Positions 1 through 8,674 of a stretch of 64,000 nucleotides of DNA are shown here, piece by piece. The translations under genes were made by a program, and so were the position numbers. Source of the stretch: an uncultured Spirochaetota bacterium (GTDB taxonomy: Bacteria; Spirochaetota; Spirochaetia; JAFGXN01); the NCBI GenBank assembly GCA_944390005.1, contig CALXOJ010000003.1, positions 1 to 64,000 on the forward strand. The letters run 5' to 3'. Position 1 is the stretch's first letter. The number at the start of each line of letters is the position of its first letter. The notes under the pieces are model-generated. The model was not told where the DNA came from and did not search any database. It saw nothing but the letters and a program-made list of their open reading frames with translations.

Positions 1-143
1 CCGTCGAGCGGCAGCTGACGATGATGCCTGTTAAAATGGAGCCGGCCGAAGGGACCTGCGTCATTCAAGGGGTTTTGACGGAGGCGGATGCCGAAACGGG
101 GCGGGCGCTTTCCATTGAACGCTTCAGTGAATCGGTCTTTTAA
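1..143 (+). CDS. C-terminal end of an unidentified protein (5' truncated)
   Basis: An open frame enters from the left edge and runs to a TAA at 141-143. The last 46 codons end in SIERFSESVF. I do not recognise the family from this fragment. The stop overlaps the tlyA start by one base (TAATG), so the two genes are probably co-transcribed and translationally coupled. No Shine-Dalgarno is visible for tlyA inside this tail, which fits coupling. The frame is short, so it is supported mainly by the stop-start overlap. Confidence 0.6.
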   Translation, partial: VERQLTMMPVKMEPAEGTCVIQGVLTEADAETGRALSIERFSESVF

Positions 144-910
144 TGAAATTCCTTGATTTTCTTGTCGAGAAATATCCCGAAGAACCGCGGGAACGGCTTT
201 TTTCGGCTGTTTTGTGCGGCGATTTTAAAGTCAACGGGGGCGTTTTGCGCGATCCGAAAGCGGAAATTGCCAAAACGGCAGCGGTCGAACGCAGCGGCGA
301 ACGTTATGTTTCTCGAGGGGCGTTGAAACTGGAACGGGCGTTGGATCTTTGGCCTCTGCCGGTTGCCGATCGCGTTTTTATTGATGCCGGTGCTTCGACG
401 GGAGGATTCACCGACGTCTTACTGCGCCGCAAAGCGGCGTTGGTTTATGCGGTCGACGTCGGATTCAATCAGTTGGCATTTTCGCTGAGAACCGATCCGC
501 GAACGGTTGTCATGGAAAAAACCAACATTCTCTCGCTGACCGCCGAATCGTTTCCGCGCAGACCGCATGCGGCGGTCGCCGATATTTCGTTCCGCTCGAT
601 CATTGAACCGGCGCAGCACCTTTTTCGTCTGATTTCCGGAGATGAAGCGGTTGTGCTGTTAAAGCCGCAGTTTGAATGGAAAAACCCTCCGCCGCGGTTT
701 GATGGCGTTGTCCGCGAAACGGCAGATTTAAAGGCGATTGTCAAGGATTTTTTTGCCGAAGCCGCAGCCGCGGAGTTGTTTATCAAAGCGCTGGCTCTCT
801 CTCCCGTCAAAGGGAGCAAGGGAAATACCGAGTTTCTTCTGCTGCTTCACAGAACGGAGGGACTTGCAGACCCTTACTCCGCCGCGGAACTGCTGATTGG
901 TGCCGATTAA
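143..910 (+). CDS. tlyA: TlyA-type rRNA 2'-O-methyltransferase (hemolysin A family)
   Basis: The product is 255 residues, close to the usual TlyA length. The N-terminal ~60 residues are an S4-like RNA-binding domain, followed by the linker YVSRGALKLERAL. The Rossmann methyltransferase fold has the SAM-binding loop DAGASTGGFTDVLL, then ADISF, LLKPQFE and the C-terminal SPVKGSKGNTEFLLLL. Together these are diagnostic of TlyA. The family methylates cytidine 2'-hydroxyls in rRNA (16S and/or 23S). The start overlaps the upstream stop by one base, and the end overlaps the convergent GerMN gene by four bases. The haemolysin name is historical. Nothing here suggests secretion. Confidence 0.93.
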   Translation: MKFLDFLVEKYPEEPRERLFSAVLCGDFKVNGGVLRDPKAEIAKTAAVERSGERYVSRGALKLERALDLWPLPVADRVFIDAGASTGGFTDVLLRRKAALVYAVDVGFNQLAFSLRTDPRTVVMEKTNILSLTAESFPRRPHAAVADISFRSIIEPAQHLFRLISGDEAVVLLKPQFEWKNPPPRFDGVVRETADLKAIVKDFFAEAAAAELFIKALALSPVKGSKGNTEFLLLLHRTEGLADPYSAAELLIGAD

Positions 911-1740
911 AATGAGTTCCGTCCAAGCGGCAGCTTGATATAAACACCGTCGCTTAAAAAATCACGAACTTCTCCTTCAATCAGAAACTGGACTGCCGAA
1001 ACGGTTGGAAACTGCGTTGCTGTATAAACGATTTGCGCCAGTTGGGCTTCCAATCCTTCCCGTCCGTTCGGGTTAAACATGAACTCTTCATTAAAGTTGA
1101 TAGCGGCGATGCCCTTGCTGATTTCAATTGAAAGAATTTTTGATTTTTCCGGAATCATTGTAATCAAATCTTTGGAAAGTTCCGCGACGTTCGGTCCGTA
1201 AAGTAATGTGCTGAGAGTCTGGGTCAGTGGGGAATTTTCATAAGAGATGCGGCGAATGACCGGTACAATTTCAATCGATTCGGTGGATTCACTGTATCGA
1301 ACAAAAAAAAGCTGCTTATCCTCAGTTTTGATAGGCGGTTCAACCGGCTCTTTCGGCGTTTCTTTCGGCGCTTCTCTCGGCGGCTGCGGAATCGTTTCGA
1401 CCGGTTCTTTCGGCTTCATTGGATTCGTCGGCTCTTCTTCTGTTTTGACGACTGTAACGGAAATATCATCCGTGGAGGGAGGCGTTTCCGGTTTGGTCGG
1501 CGCCGTTGGCTGAACATCGTCGGTCGATTGTGCTTGCTGCCGGTTGTCGGGCAGGGCGTTTTCAACCGGCGGATTCGGATTTTCGGCCGGCTGCTCTTTT
1601 TTCGGTTTTTCTGCACCGATTTGGTCTTTGTTCATATAAGTCACAGCGCCGACGGCAATCAATCCGATCAGTACAACCGCTAAAAACCCGGTCGTATTGG
1701 CAGACTGCTTCTTTTTTCGTTTTCTTGAAGAATTTTTCAT
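907..1740 (-). CDS. Membrane-anchored GerMN-domain protein
   Basis: The 277-residue product has a short basic cytoplasmic N-terminus rich in Lys/Arg and one transmembrane segment at about residues 18-36. A Pro/Glu/Lys-rich linker follows to about residue 140. The C-terminal domain (about 145-277) contains LTQTLSTLLYGPN and AAINFNEEF, matching the GerMN (sporulation and spore germination) fold. In non-sporulating bacteria such proteins are envelope-associated and of uncertain role, often near peptidoglycan genes. The topology suggests a periplasmic GerMN domain on a Pro-rich stalk. No Shine-Dalgarno is seen before the ATG. It is divergent from ptsI and convergent with tlyA, overlapping its end by 4 bases. 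Confidence 0.8.
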   Translation of the reverse strand: MKNSSRKRKKKQSANTTGFLAVVLIGLIAVGAVTYMNKDQIGAEKPKKEQPAENPNPPVENALPDNRQQAQSTDDVQPTAPTKPETPPSTDDISVTVVKTEEEPTNPMKPKEPVETIPQPPREAPKETPKEPVEPPIKTEDKQLFFVRYSESTESIEIVPVIRRISYENSPLTQTLSTLLYGPNVAELSKDLITMIPEKSKILSIEISKGIAAINFNEEFMFNPNGREGLEAQLAQIVYTATQFPTVSAVQFLIEGEVRDFLSDGVYIKLPLGRNSF

Positions 1741-1760
1741 GGCGGAATCAGTTTATCAAA

Positions 1761-1811
1761 TTTTTTTTTTTTTGACTATCGTTTGACACTTGATTCAAAG
1801 TATTTTATTAT
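1761..1811 (+). promoter_or_regulatory. Strong ptsI promoter with T-tract upstream element; predicted leaderless start
   Basis: The -35 box TTGACA (1783-1788) and -10 box TATTAT (1806-1811) are separated by exactly 17 bases. A run of 13 T (1761-1773) lies at about -57 to -45, where an UP element would sit. The ptsI ATG begins at 1818, six bases after the -10 box, so the expected +1 is the A of the start codon. Confidence 0.8.
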
Positions 1812-1817
1812 AGGAAC

Positions 1818-3569
1818 ATGAAAGAATTTAACGGAATTCCCGTTTCTCCCGGAATAGCCGTCGCGACGGCTTTTATTTACGATCCGAAAGCGCCTCAGCT
1901 GCCTCGGTATGAAATTTCTGCCGAAAAAACCGACGCCGAAATTCATCGGTTTGAGAAAGCTGCGGCAAAGGCTAAAGTCGATTTGGAGAAAATCAAGAAT
2001 TCCGTTCCGAACGGCGGCGGTTCCACCGAGTCGTTGATGGTTGATTCTCAAATTGCGATGTTGGATGATCCCGAATGGCGCAGTCGAGTGGCGGAAGAGA
2101 TACGCGGCGGTAAGAATGCTGAGTGGGCTTTGAACGACGCTTCCGATTTTTTTATCCGTTTATTGGAGAGTTCCGGCGATGTCTATCTAAAAGAACGGGC
2201 TGCTGATATCAGCGATGTGACAAAACGGGTTTTGCGGCAGATGAATACGAAAGGATCCGACGAATCAATCTCCCCTCTTGCCGATTTACCGGAAGATGTC
2301 ATTTTGGTCAGCCGCAATCTGCTGCCGTCGGACACTCTGGCAATGGATAAACGCAAAGTCAAAGGCTTTGTCACCGAAACAGGGGGCCGCACCTCGCATA
2401 CCGCTATTTTGGCGAGAGCGTTTGAGCTGCCCGCCGTCGTCGGTATTCGCTCCCTGATGAAAGAGGTGAAAACCGGCGATCGAATTATTGTTGACGGTAT
2501 TCGCGGCGTGATGATTGTCGATCCGACGCCCGAACGGGAAGGATTGTATGAACGCTACCGAACCGAATGGCAGCTGCGCGAAAGCCGGCTGCTGACGCTG
2601 AATCATCTTCCTGCCGAAACCAAAGACGGCAAACGAATTTTACTGATGGCCAACATCGAGCTTCCCGAAGAGGCGGATTCGGCCGTTGCGCACGGCGCTG
2701 ACGGCATCGGTCTTTACCGTTCCGAATTTCTTTTGATGAATTCCCGCGTTGAGGACAACGAAGAGGAGCAGTTTCGGGCGTATCGTTCCGTATTGGAACA
2801 AATGGGCGGTAAGCCGGTAACGATTCGGACTTTCGATATGGGCGGTGATAAAGTTGTTCGATCGGTCTCTGATGCGCCTGAAACGGAGAGCAATCCGATT
2901 TTAGGGTGGCGCTCCATCCGTTTCTGTCTGGACAATCCGAAACTGTTTAAAACGCAGCTGCGGGCGTTGTTCCGTGCCGGTTTTCAAAAAAATTTGAGGG
3001 TTATGTTCCCGATGATCAGCGGTACCCAGGAGCTTTTGCGGGTTTATAAAACGGTGGAAGAAGTCAAAGACGAATTGCGGAGTGCTAAAATTCCGTTCAA
3101 CGCCGATATGCCGATCGGAATTATGATTGAAGTTCCGTCAGCGGCGATGACTTCGGATATTTTGGCAAAGTACAGCGATTTTTTCTCGATCGGAACTAAC
3201 GACTTGATTCAATATACGATTGCCGTCGACCGCGGAAATGAGAGGATTGCGTATTTATACGAGGCATTTCATCCCGGAGTATTGCGGATGCTGCGCATCA
3301 TTGTTCAAAATGCTCACAAAGCGGGAATTTCCGTGAGTATGTGCGGTGAGATGGCAGGCGATCCGCTTTGCTGTGCGCTGCTGATCGGATTGGGGCTCGA
3401 CGGATTCAGTATGAGTTCTGCCGTCATTCCCGAAATCAAGCGGATTATCCGTTCGGTGACTGTTGCCGAAGCGGAGATTTTGGCGGGACAGGCATTGGAA
3501 TTGGAAACTGTCGCGCAGGTGCGTCAATATGTAGAGGAATGGATGAGTGAACGCTTCGGAGAAAAATAA
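1818..3569 (+). CDS. ptsI: Phosphoenolpyruvate-protein phosphotransferase (PTS enzyme I)
   Basis: The 583-residue product matches enzyme I throughout. The N-terminus is GIPVSPGIAVA. The phosphorylated histidine is in GGRTSHTAILAR (H194). The PEP-binding barrel shows LYRSEFLLM, MFPMISG, GIMIEVPSAA, SIGTNDLIQYTIAVDR and the catalytic CGEMAGD. It transfers phosphate from PEP to HPr in the cytoplasm. No PTS permease or HPr gene is in the window, so it may serve regulation as much as sugar uptake. The gene heads a run with der (23-base overlap) and tyrS. Its promoter places the start codon at the predicted transcript 5' end. Confidence 0.96.
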   Translation: MKEFNGIPVSPGIAVATAFIYDPKAPQLPRYEISAEKTDAEIHRFEKAAAKAKVDLEKIKNSVPNGGGSTESLMVDSQIAMLDDPEWRSRVAEEIRGGKNAEWALNDASDFFIRLLESSGDVYLKERAADISDVTKRVLRQMNTKGSDESISPLADLPEDVILVSRNLLPSDTLAMDKRKVKGFVTETGGRTSHTAILARAFELPAVVGIRSLMKEVKTGDRIIVDGIRGVMIVDPTPEREGLYERYRTEWQLRESRLLTLNHLPAETKDGKRILLMANIELPEEADSAVAHGADGIGLYRSEFLLMNSRVEDNEEEQFRAYRSVLEQMGGKPVTIRTFDMGGDKVVRSVSDAPETESNPILGWRSIRFCLDNPKLFKTQLRALFRAGFQKNLRVMFPMISGTQELLRVYKTVEEVKDELRSAKIPFNADMPIGIMIEVPSAAMTSDILAKYSDFFSIGTNDLIQYTIAVDRGNERIAYLYEAFHPGVLRMLRIIVQNAHKAGISVSMCGEMAGDPLCCALLIGLGLDGFSMSSAVIPEIKRIIRSVTVAEAEILAGQALELETVAQVRQYVEEWMSERFGEK

Positions 3570-4917
3570 AATTCCTGTCGCCGCGATTGTCGGGCGGCCG
3601 AATGTCGGAAAATCGACCTTTTTCAATCGGTTGATTCGCCGCCGTAAAGCGATTACCGACCCGACTCCCGGTGTGACACGCGATCCCGTTTCGCATATTT
3701 ACGAAAGAAACGGATTAAAAGTAAAACTCATTGACACCGGCGGTGTGCGTCTGAGTAAAGAGGGATTGGATCCGTTGGTCTCTTCCCGCAGCCGGGAAAC
3801 AGCAAAGGAGGCGGACATCCTCATTCTCGTTTTGGATGCGATGGAGACGACGGCTGAAGACGAAGATTTGATTCGCTTTTGCCGCGCTTATGCCGATAAA
3901 CTGATGGTGACGGTCAATAAAGTCGATTCGCCTCAACGGGAAGCAGCCGCATACGCTTTTTACGCCTACGGATTTCCGGAAATTTTCATGATTTCCGCCG
4001 AGCACAACATCGGTATCGATGAGTGGGAAGAGGCGTTTGCGCGGCGTTTGGAGGCGGCGGGTTTTCAGGCGTCCGATGAGTTTGAAGACGAAACGACGGA
4101 GGAAAAAGAGCCGCCGCTTCGGATTGCGGTTTTGGGGCAGCCGAATACGGGGAAATCGACGCTGAACAATCTGTTAACCCACAGTGAGCGTTCGCTGGTC
4201 TCCGACATTCCGGGAACGACCCGAGATATTGTTGAAGGCCGTTTCCGCTTCGGCAATCGAGATTTTACCGTGATCGATACAGCCGGAATTCGACGCAAAC
4301 GAAGCGTCGGGGAAAACGTCGAATATTATTCCGTTAATCGAGCCATTGCATCGATTGAAGATTGCGATATTGTCTTTCTGATGATTGATGCCGAAAAAGG
4401 TTTGGCAGAGCAGGATAAAAAAATCGCCGCCCAAGCCGTCAATCGAGGCAAGGGCATTATCCTCGTTCTGAATAAATGGGATTTAGTGCCGCCGCATCGG
4501 GACGCCCAACGGGCGGCTGCCGACCGCATTCGGTTTCTGTTCCCCGTGCTGTCATTTGCACCGATTGTCTTTATTTCAGCGAAAGACAATCAAGGCATTC
4601 CGACTCTTTTGAAAACCGCGTTAAAAATGGAGGCGCAGTTTCACAATAAAATTTCGACCAACAAATTGAATACGGCGCTGGCGGAATGGATTTACGAAAA
4701 TCCGATTCCGTCAAAGGGAAAAATCAAATATAAAGTGAAGTATTTGACGCAGCTGTCGGCAGCACCGGTTAAATTTGCGGTTTTTGTCAACCGTAAAAAA
4801 GGCTTTCCCGATTCGTGGATGCAGTATATGGTTAACCGCATTCGTTCCGTATTCGGATTTAAAGACGTTCCCATCCGCTTGGAAATCAAAGAAAATAGAA
4901 GAGGAGAGAAACAATGA
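3547..4917 (+). CDS. der: Ribosome assembly GTPase Der (EngA)
   Basis: The 456-residue product has the diagnostic double GTPase. The first G domain begins VGRPNVGKSTFFNRL, with DTPGVTRD-type switch I (PTPGVTRD here), DTGG and NKVD. The second has LGQPNTGKSTLNNLL, DIPGTTRD, DTAGIRRK and NKWD. A KH-like C-terminal domain follows. Der acts in 50S ribosomal subunit maturation. The best start is a GTG at 3547, preceded by AGAGGAA inside the 3' end of ptsI, which gives a 23-base overlap. The first domain starts about ten residues in. It overlaps tyrS by ATGA at the other end. Confidence 0.96.
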   Translation: MNASEKNKIPVAAIVGRPNVGKSTFFNRLIRRRKAITDPTPGVTRDPVSHIYERNGLKVKLIDTGGVRLSKEGLDPLVSSRSRETAKEADILILVLDAMETTAEDEDLIRFCRAYADKLMVTVNKVDSPQREAAAYAFYAYGFPEIFMISAEHNIGIDEWEEAFARRLEAAGFQASDEFEDETTEEKEPPLRIAVLGQPNTGKSTLNNLLTHSERSLVSDIPGTTRDIVEGRFRFGNRDFTVIDTAGIRRKRSVGENVEYYSVNRAIASIEDCDIVFLMIDAEKGLAEQDKKIAAQAVNRGKGIILVLNKWDLVPPHRDAQRAAADRIRFLFPVLSFAPIVFISAKDNQGIPTLLKTALKMEAQFHNKISTNKLNTALAEWIYENPIPSKGKIKYKVKYLTQLSAAPVKFAVFVNRKKGFPDSWMQYMVNRIRSVFGFKDVPIRLEIKENRRGEKQ

Positions 4918-6143
4918 ACGCCGCGTTAAAGGTGTTGAAAGAGAGAGGTTTTTTTAAACAGTGCACAAACGAAGAGTTGTTGGATGAATTGCTCGATAAA
5001 GGCGCCGTTCGGTTTTACGCCGGCTTTGATCCGACGGGACCGTCTCTTCACTGCGGACACCTGGTACCGCTGTTTGCAATGGCCCATCTGCAGCAGTTCG
5101 GTCACAAACCGATTGCGTTGGTCGGAGGAGGAACCGCCCGCATCGGAGATCCGTCAGGGAAAACCGAAATGCGGAAAATGCTGACAGTCGATCAGGTGAG
5201 AGCAAACGCCGAATCGCTGAAAGGGCAAATTTCTCGATTTATCCGTTTTGACCGTGACGAAGCGCTGTTGTTGGACAACGCCGAGTGGCTGGAGCCGCTG
5301 AAGTATCTCGATTTTTTGCGCGACATCGGCCGTCATTTTTCTGTCAACAAAATGCTGACATTTGAATCGTACCGAAAGCGGATGGAAACCGGGCTTTCGT
5401 TCATCGAATTCAGTTATCAGCTGCTGCAGTCTTACGATTACCTCATCCTTCGCAGGGAGTATGATTGTATGCTGCAAATCGGCGGCGACGATCAATGGGG
5501 GAATATTGTTGCCGGATTGGATTTGATTCGTCGTTTGGATTCAGTGGAAGCGTGCGGCCTGACATTTCCGTTGGTAACTCGCAGCGATGGGAAAAAAATG
5601 GGCAAAACCGAGAAAGGCGCTGTTTTTCTTGATTCGTCAATGACGCCGGTTTATGATTTTTTTCAATACTGGCGTAACGTTGCCGATGCCGACGTCGGCC
5701 GTTTCTTAAAGCTGTACACGTTTTTGCCGACGCAGGAGTGTGAAGCGTTGGGTGCGCGCAAAGATGCCGGCATTAACGAAGCGAAGGAAATCCTGGCGTA
5801 CGAATTGACAAAAATCATTCATGGAGAAGAGGAAGCCGATAAAGCGCGTGCGGCTGCACGGGCGGTGTTCGGCGGTGCGGGCGGCAGCAAAGAAGGGATG
5901 CCGTCGTTGGAAATTGCGGCAGCCGAATTGGAAAACGGAATCGGTGTGCTTGATTTGTTTGCACGCACTTCGTTGTGCGGCAGCAAAGGCGAAGCGCGCC
6001 GCCTGATTGCCGGCGGCGGCGCGATGATCGGCGACTTGAAAGTGACCGATGAGCGGATGACGGTCACCGCCGAGTTTGTTTCCGGCGGTGAAATCATCCT
6101 GAAAGCAGGAAAGAAACGGTTTTTCCTGATTAAAGTGGTTTAA
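4914..6143 (+). CDS. tyrS: Tyrosyl-tRNA synthetase
   Basis: The 409-residue class I synthetase has the HIGH-type signature in DPTGPSLHCGHLVPL, the tyrosine pocket segments and KMGKTEKGAVFLD (KMSKS equivalent). A C-terminal S4 RNA-binding domain includes GSKGEARRLIAGGGAMI. This is the standard bacterial TyrS form. The ATG overlaps the der stop in ATGA and has AGAGGAGAG just upstream. The stop overlaps that of glgP on the opposite strand around TTAA at 6140-6143, so the two transcripts converge with no intergenic terminator. Confidence 0.96.
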   Translation: MNAALKVLKERGFFKQCTNEELLDELLDKGAVRFYAGFDPTGPSLHCGHLVPLFAMAHLQQFGHKPIALVGGGTARIGDPSGKTEMRKMLTVDQVRANAESLKGQISRFIRFDRDEALLLDNAEWLEPLKYLDFLRDIGRHFSVNKMLTFESYRKRMETGLSFIEFSYQLLQSYDYLILRREYDCMLQIGGDDQWGNIVAGLDLIRRLDSVEACGLTFPLVTRSDGKKMGKTEKGAVFLDSSMTPVYDFFQYWRNVADADVGRFLKLYTFLPTQECEALGARKDAGINEAKEILAYELTKIIHGEEEADKARAAARAVFGGAGGSKEGMPSLEIAAAELENGIGVLDLFARTSLCGSKGEARRLIAGGGAMIGDLKVTDERMTVTAEFVSGGEIILKAGKKRFFLIKVV

Positions 6144-8662
6144 TACTCGCGATCGGCTGCGTTATTGGCGGCGTCTTCAATCAAGTCGCCGCTTCCTGAT
6201 TTGACCGCGACCGGGCACGGTTGAATGTTCCAAATTTCTTCGGCATATTCTCGAATTGTGCGGTCTGACGAAAATTTCCCGCTGCGGGCGACATTCAGCA
6301 ATGCGATTTTATTCCATTCTTTTTGATTTTTGTAGAGATCATTGAGCTTTTGCTGAGTATCGGCGTAAGAGCGCAAATCCGCCAAATGGAGGTAGGGGTC
6401 GTTCGGCGACAGAATCGAAGCGATGAGGTCGTTAAAGATGCCCGGTTCTCCGAAATTGAAGTGACCGCTTTTCAGCAGTTCGACCGCTTCCTTGATTTCC
6501 GGATCCTTTTCCAAATACGCTTGCGGATTGTACTGTTTCTGTTCGGCCGCAGCCTCTTCCGCTGTCAGACCGAAAATGAAGATATTCTCCTGTCCGACCT
6601 CTTCGGCAATTTCGATATTGGCTCCGTCCATCGTTCCGATGGTCAGCGCACCGTTGCACATAAACTTCATATTGCTGGTTCCCGAAGCCTCCGTTCCCGC
6701 GGTGGAAATCTGTTCGGAAATTTCGGCCGCCGGAAAAATTCGCTCTGCCAGCGAAACACGGTAATTCGGCAGAAAATAAATATTCAGCTTGCGGTTGACG
6801 TCGGGATCGCTGTTGATAACGGCGGAGAGGTTGTTGATCAGCTTGATGATGTATTTGGCCATGCGGTAGCCGGGAGCCGCTTTTCCCCCAATGAAAACTG
6901 TTCTCGGCAGCAGATCTCCGTCGTTGCCTTTTTTGATTCGGTTATAAAGCATGATAACATGAAGCGCGTTCAAGAGCTGTCGTTTGTACTCATGGATCCT
7001 CTTGACTTGGAAATCGAAAATCGAGTTTTCATTGATTTGCCAACCGAGATTTTTGTAGAGGTATTCGGCAAACGAGTGTTTTGCCGCCTTCTTTGTTTCG
7101 GCAAAAGCATTCAAAAACGAGGAATCTTTGGCGAACGCTTCCAATTTTTTCAGCTGCGCAAGATCGGTGATCCACCCGTCGCCGATTTTTTTGGTAATCA
7201 ATTCAGAAAGGTTAGGATTGGCTTTCAGCAACCACCGTCTTTGTGTAATGCCGTTGGTCTTGTTGTTGAATTTATTCGGATAAAATTCCGAAAAATCGGG
7301 AACCAGTCGGCTTTTCAGCAGCTCGGTATGAAGCGCGGCGACGCCGTTGACTGAGTGTGAAGCGACAATACTCAAATAAGCCATTCGAATTTGCTTTTCC
7401 GGACCTTCTTCGATTAAGCTCATGCGCGCCAGCTTTTCGTTGTCGTTCGGAAAATGAATATTGACCTTTTGCAGAAAATAATAATTGATTTGATAGATAA
7501 TTTGCAGGTGACGGGGCAGCAGCTGCTCAAACATCTTCACAGGCCACTTTTCCAACGCTTCCGGCATTAATGTGTGGTTGGTGTAGGCAAACGTCTGCGT
7601 ACAAATTTCCCACGCATCGTTCCATTCCAACTCTTCCTCATCGATGAAAAGACGCATCAATTCGGCAACGGCGATCGCGGGGTGCGTGTCGTTAAGTTGA
7701 ATGGCACAAAAATCAGGGAAACGGCTCCAATCGGAGTGAACCTTTTTATAACGGCGCAGAATGTCTTTCAGTGAACAAGCAACGAAAAAGTATTGCTGCT
7801 TCAGCCGCAGTTCTTTTCCCAGATACAGTTTGTCGTTCGGATAAAGAACTTGAGTAATATTTTCGGCGATAACCTTCTCTTTAACCGACTGAAAGTAGTC
7901 TCCGCGGTCGAACTCGCCAAAAATGAATTCATTGGCAGCTTTTGACGACCACAAACGCAGAGTGTTAACGGTTTTTCCGCCGTAGCCGACAATCGGAGTA
8001 TCGTAAGGAACGCCGACGATTTTATCGGTATTGATCCAGTGAAACGTTGTTTTGCCGTTTTGAACCAGCTCTTTTACCTCTCCGCCGAAATTGACAACCA
8101 CTTCGTAATTCGGGCGTTCAAATTCCCACGGATTGCCGTTGCGCAGCCAGTCATCCGGAAATTCGATTTGCCAGCCGTTTTCGATTTTCTGATTGAAAAT
8201 TCCGTAGTTGTAACGGATCCCGTAACCAAAAGCCGGAATATCGAGTGTTGCCAGAGAATCGAGGAAACAGGCCGCCAGCCGCCCCAAACCGCCGTTGCCT
8301 AAACCGGCATCGACCTCCTCTTCCCGCAGCTCTTCCAAAGAGTAACCGAGGGATTCAAGCATGGCCTTCACATTCTCTTCCATCTTCATATTGATGATGT
8401 TGTTGCCCATCGCGCGTCCCATCAGAAATTCCAGGGAGAGATAGTAAACGCGTTTCGCGTCGCTTTCGTAGTGTGTTTGCTGAGTTTCCACCCATTGATT
8501 GATGATTTTATCGCGGATGGTGTAGGCGAGCGCCATGTATTTATCGTGCATGGTAGCCGAATGCTGGTCATCGCCTAGCGTCATGCGCAAATGTTCGGCA
8601 AACCCGAGCGTCAGTGAATCGACATCGAATTCCTGTCTTGTTGAATGAATCGAATTTTTCAT
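6140..8662 (-). CDS. glgP: Glycogen/starch phosphorylase
   Basis: The 840-residue product is full length for the GT35 phosphorylases. Landmarks are GLGNGGLGRLAACFLDSLATL near the N-terminus, FQVKRIHEYKRQLLN, and the pyridoxal phosphate site EASGTSNMKF (lysine at about residue 666) followed by NGALTIGTMDGANIE. It releases glucose 1-phosphate from alpha-1,4-glucans in the cytoplasm. The ATG has AGGAGA seven bases upstream and lies 12 bases after the hom stop, so the pair is likely one transcript. The pairing with hom has no obvious metabolic logic. Confidence 0.96.
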   Translation of the reverse strand: MKNSIHSTRQEFDVDSLTLGFAEHLRMTLGDDQHSATMHDKYMALAYTIRDKIINQWVETQQTHYESDAKRVYYLSLEFLMGRAMGNNIINMKMEENVKAMLESLGYSLEELREEEVDAGLGNGGLGRLAACFLDSLATLDIPAFGYGIRYNYGIFNQKIENGWQIEFPDDWLRNGNPWEFERPNYEVVVNFGGEVKELVQNGKTTFHWINTDKIVGVPYDTPIVGYGGKTVNTLRLWSSKAANEFIFGEFDRGDYFQSVKEKVIAENITQVLYPNDKLYLGKELRLKQQYFFVACSLKDILRRYKKVHSDWSRFPDFCAIQLNDTHPAIAVAELMRLFIDEEELEWNDAWEICTQTFAYTNHTLMPEALEKWPVKMFEQLLPRHLQIIYQINYYFLQKVNIHFPNDNEKLARMSLIEEGPEKQIRMAYLSIVASHSVNGVAALHTELLKSRLVPDFSEFYPNKFNNKTNGITQRRWLLKANPNLSELITKKIGDGWITDLAQLKKLEAFAKDSSFLNAFAETKKAAKHSFAEYLYKNLGWQINENSIFDFQVKRIHEYKRQLLNALHVIMLYNRIKKGNDGDLLPRTVFIGGKAAPGYRMAKYIIKLINNLSAVINSDPDVNRKLNIYFLPNYRVSLAERIFPAAEISEQISTAGTEASGTSNMKFMCNGALTIGTMDGANIEIAEEVGQENIFIFGLTAEEAAAEQKQYNPQAYLEKDPEIKEAVELLKSGHFNFGEPGIFNDLIASILSPNDPYLHLADLRSYADTQQKLNDLYKNQKEWNKIALLNVARSGKFSSDRTIREYAEEIWNIQPCPVAVKSGSGDLIEDAANNAADREY

Positions 8663-8674
8663 AATCGTCTCCTG

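Noticed and set aside
6323-7354. 343-residue ORF antisense to glgP
   Set aside because: It lies fully within a well-matched phosphorylase gene, has no ribosome site and no family resemblance.
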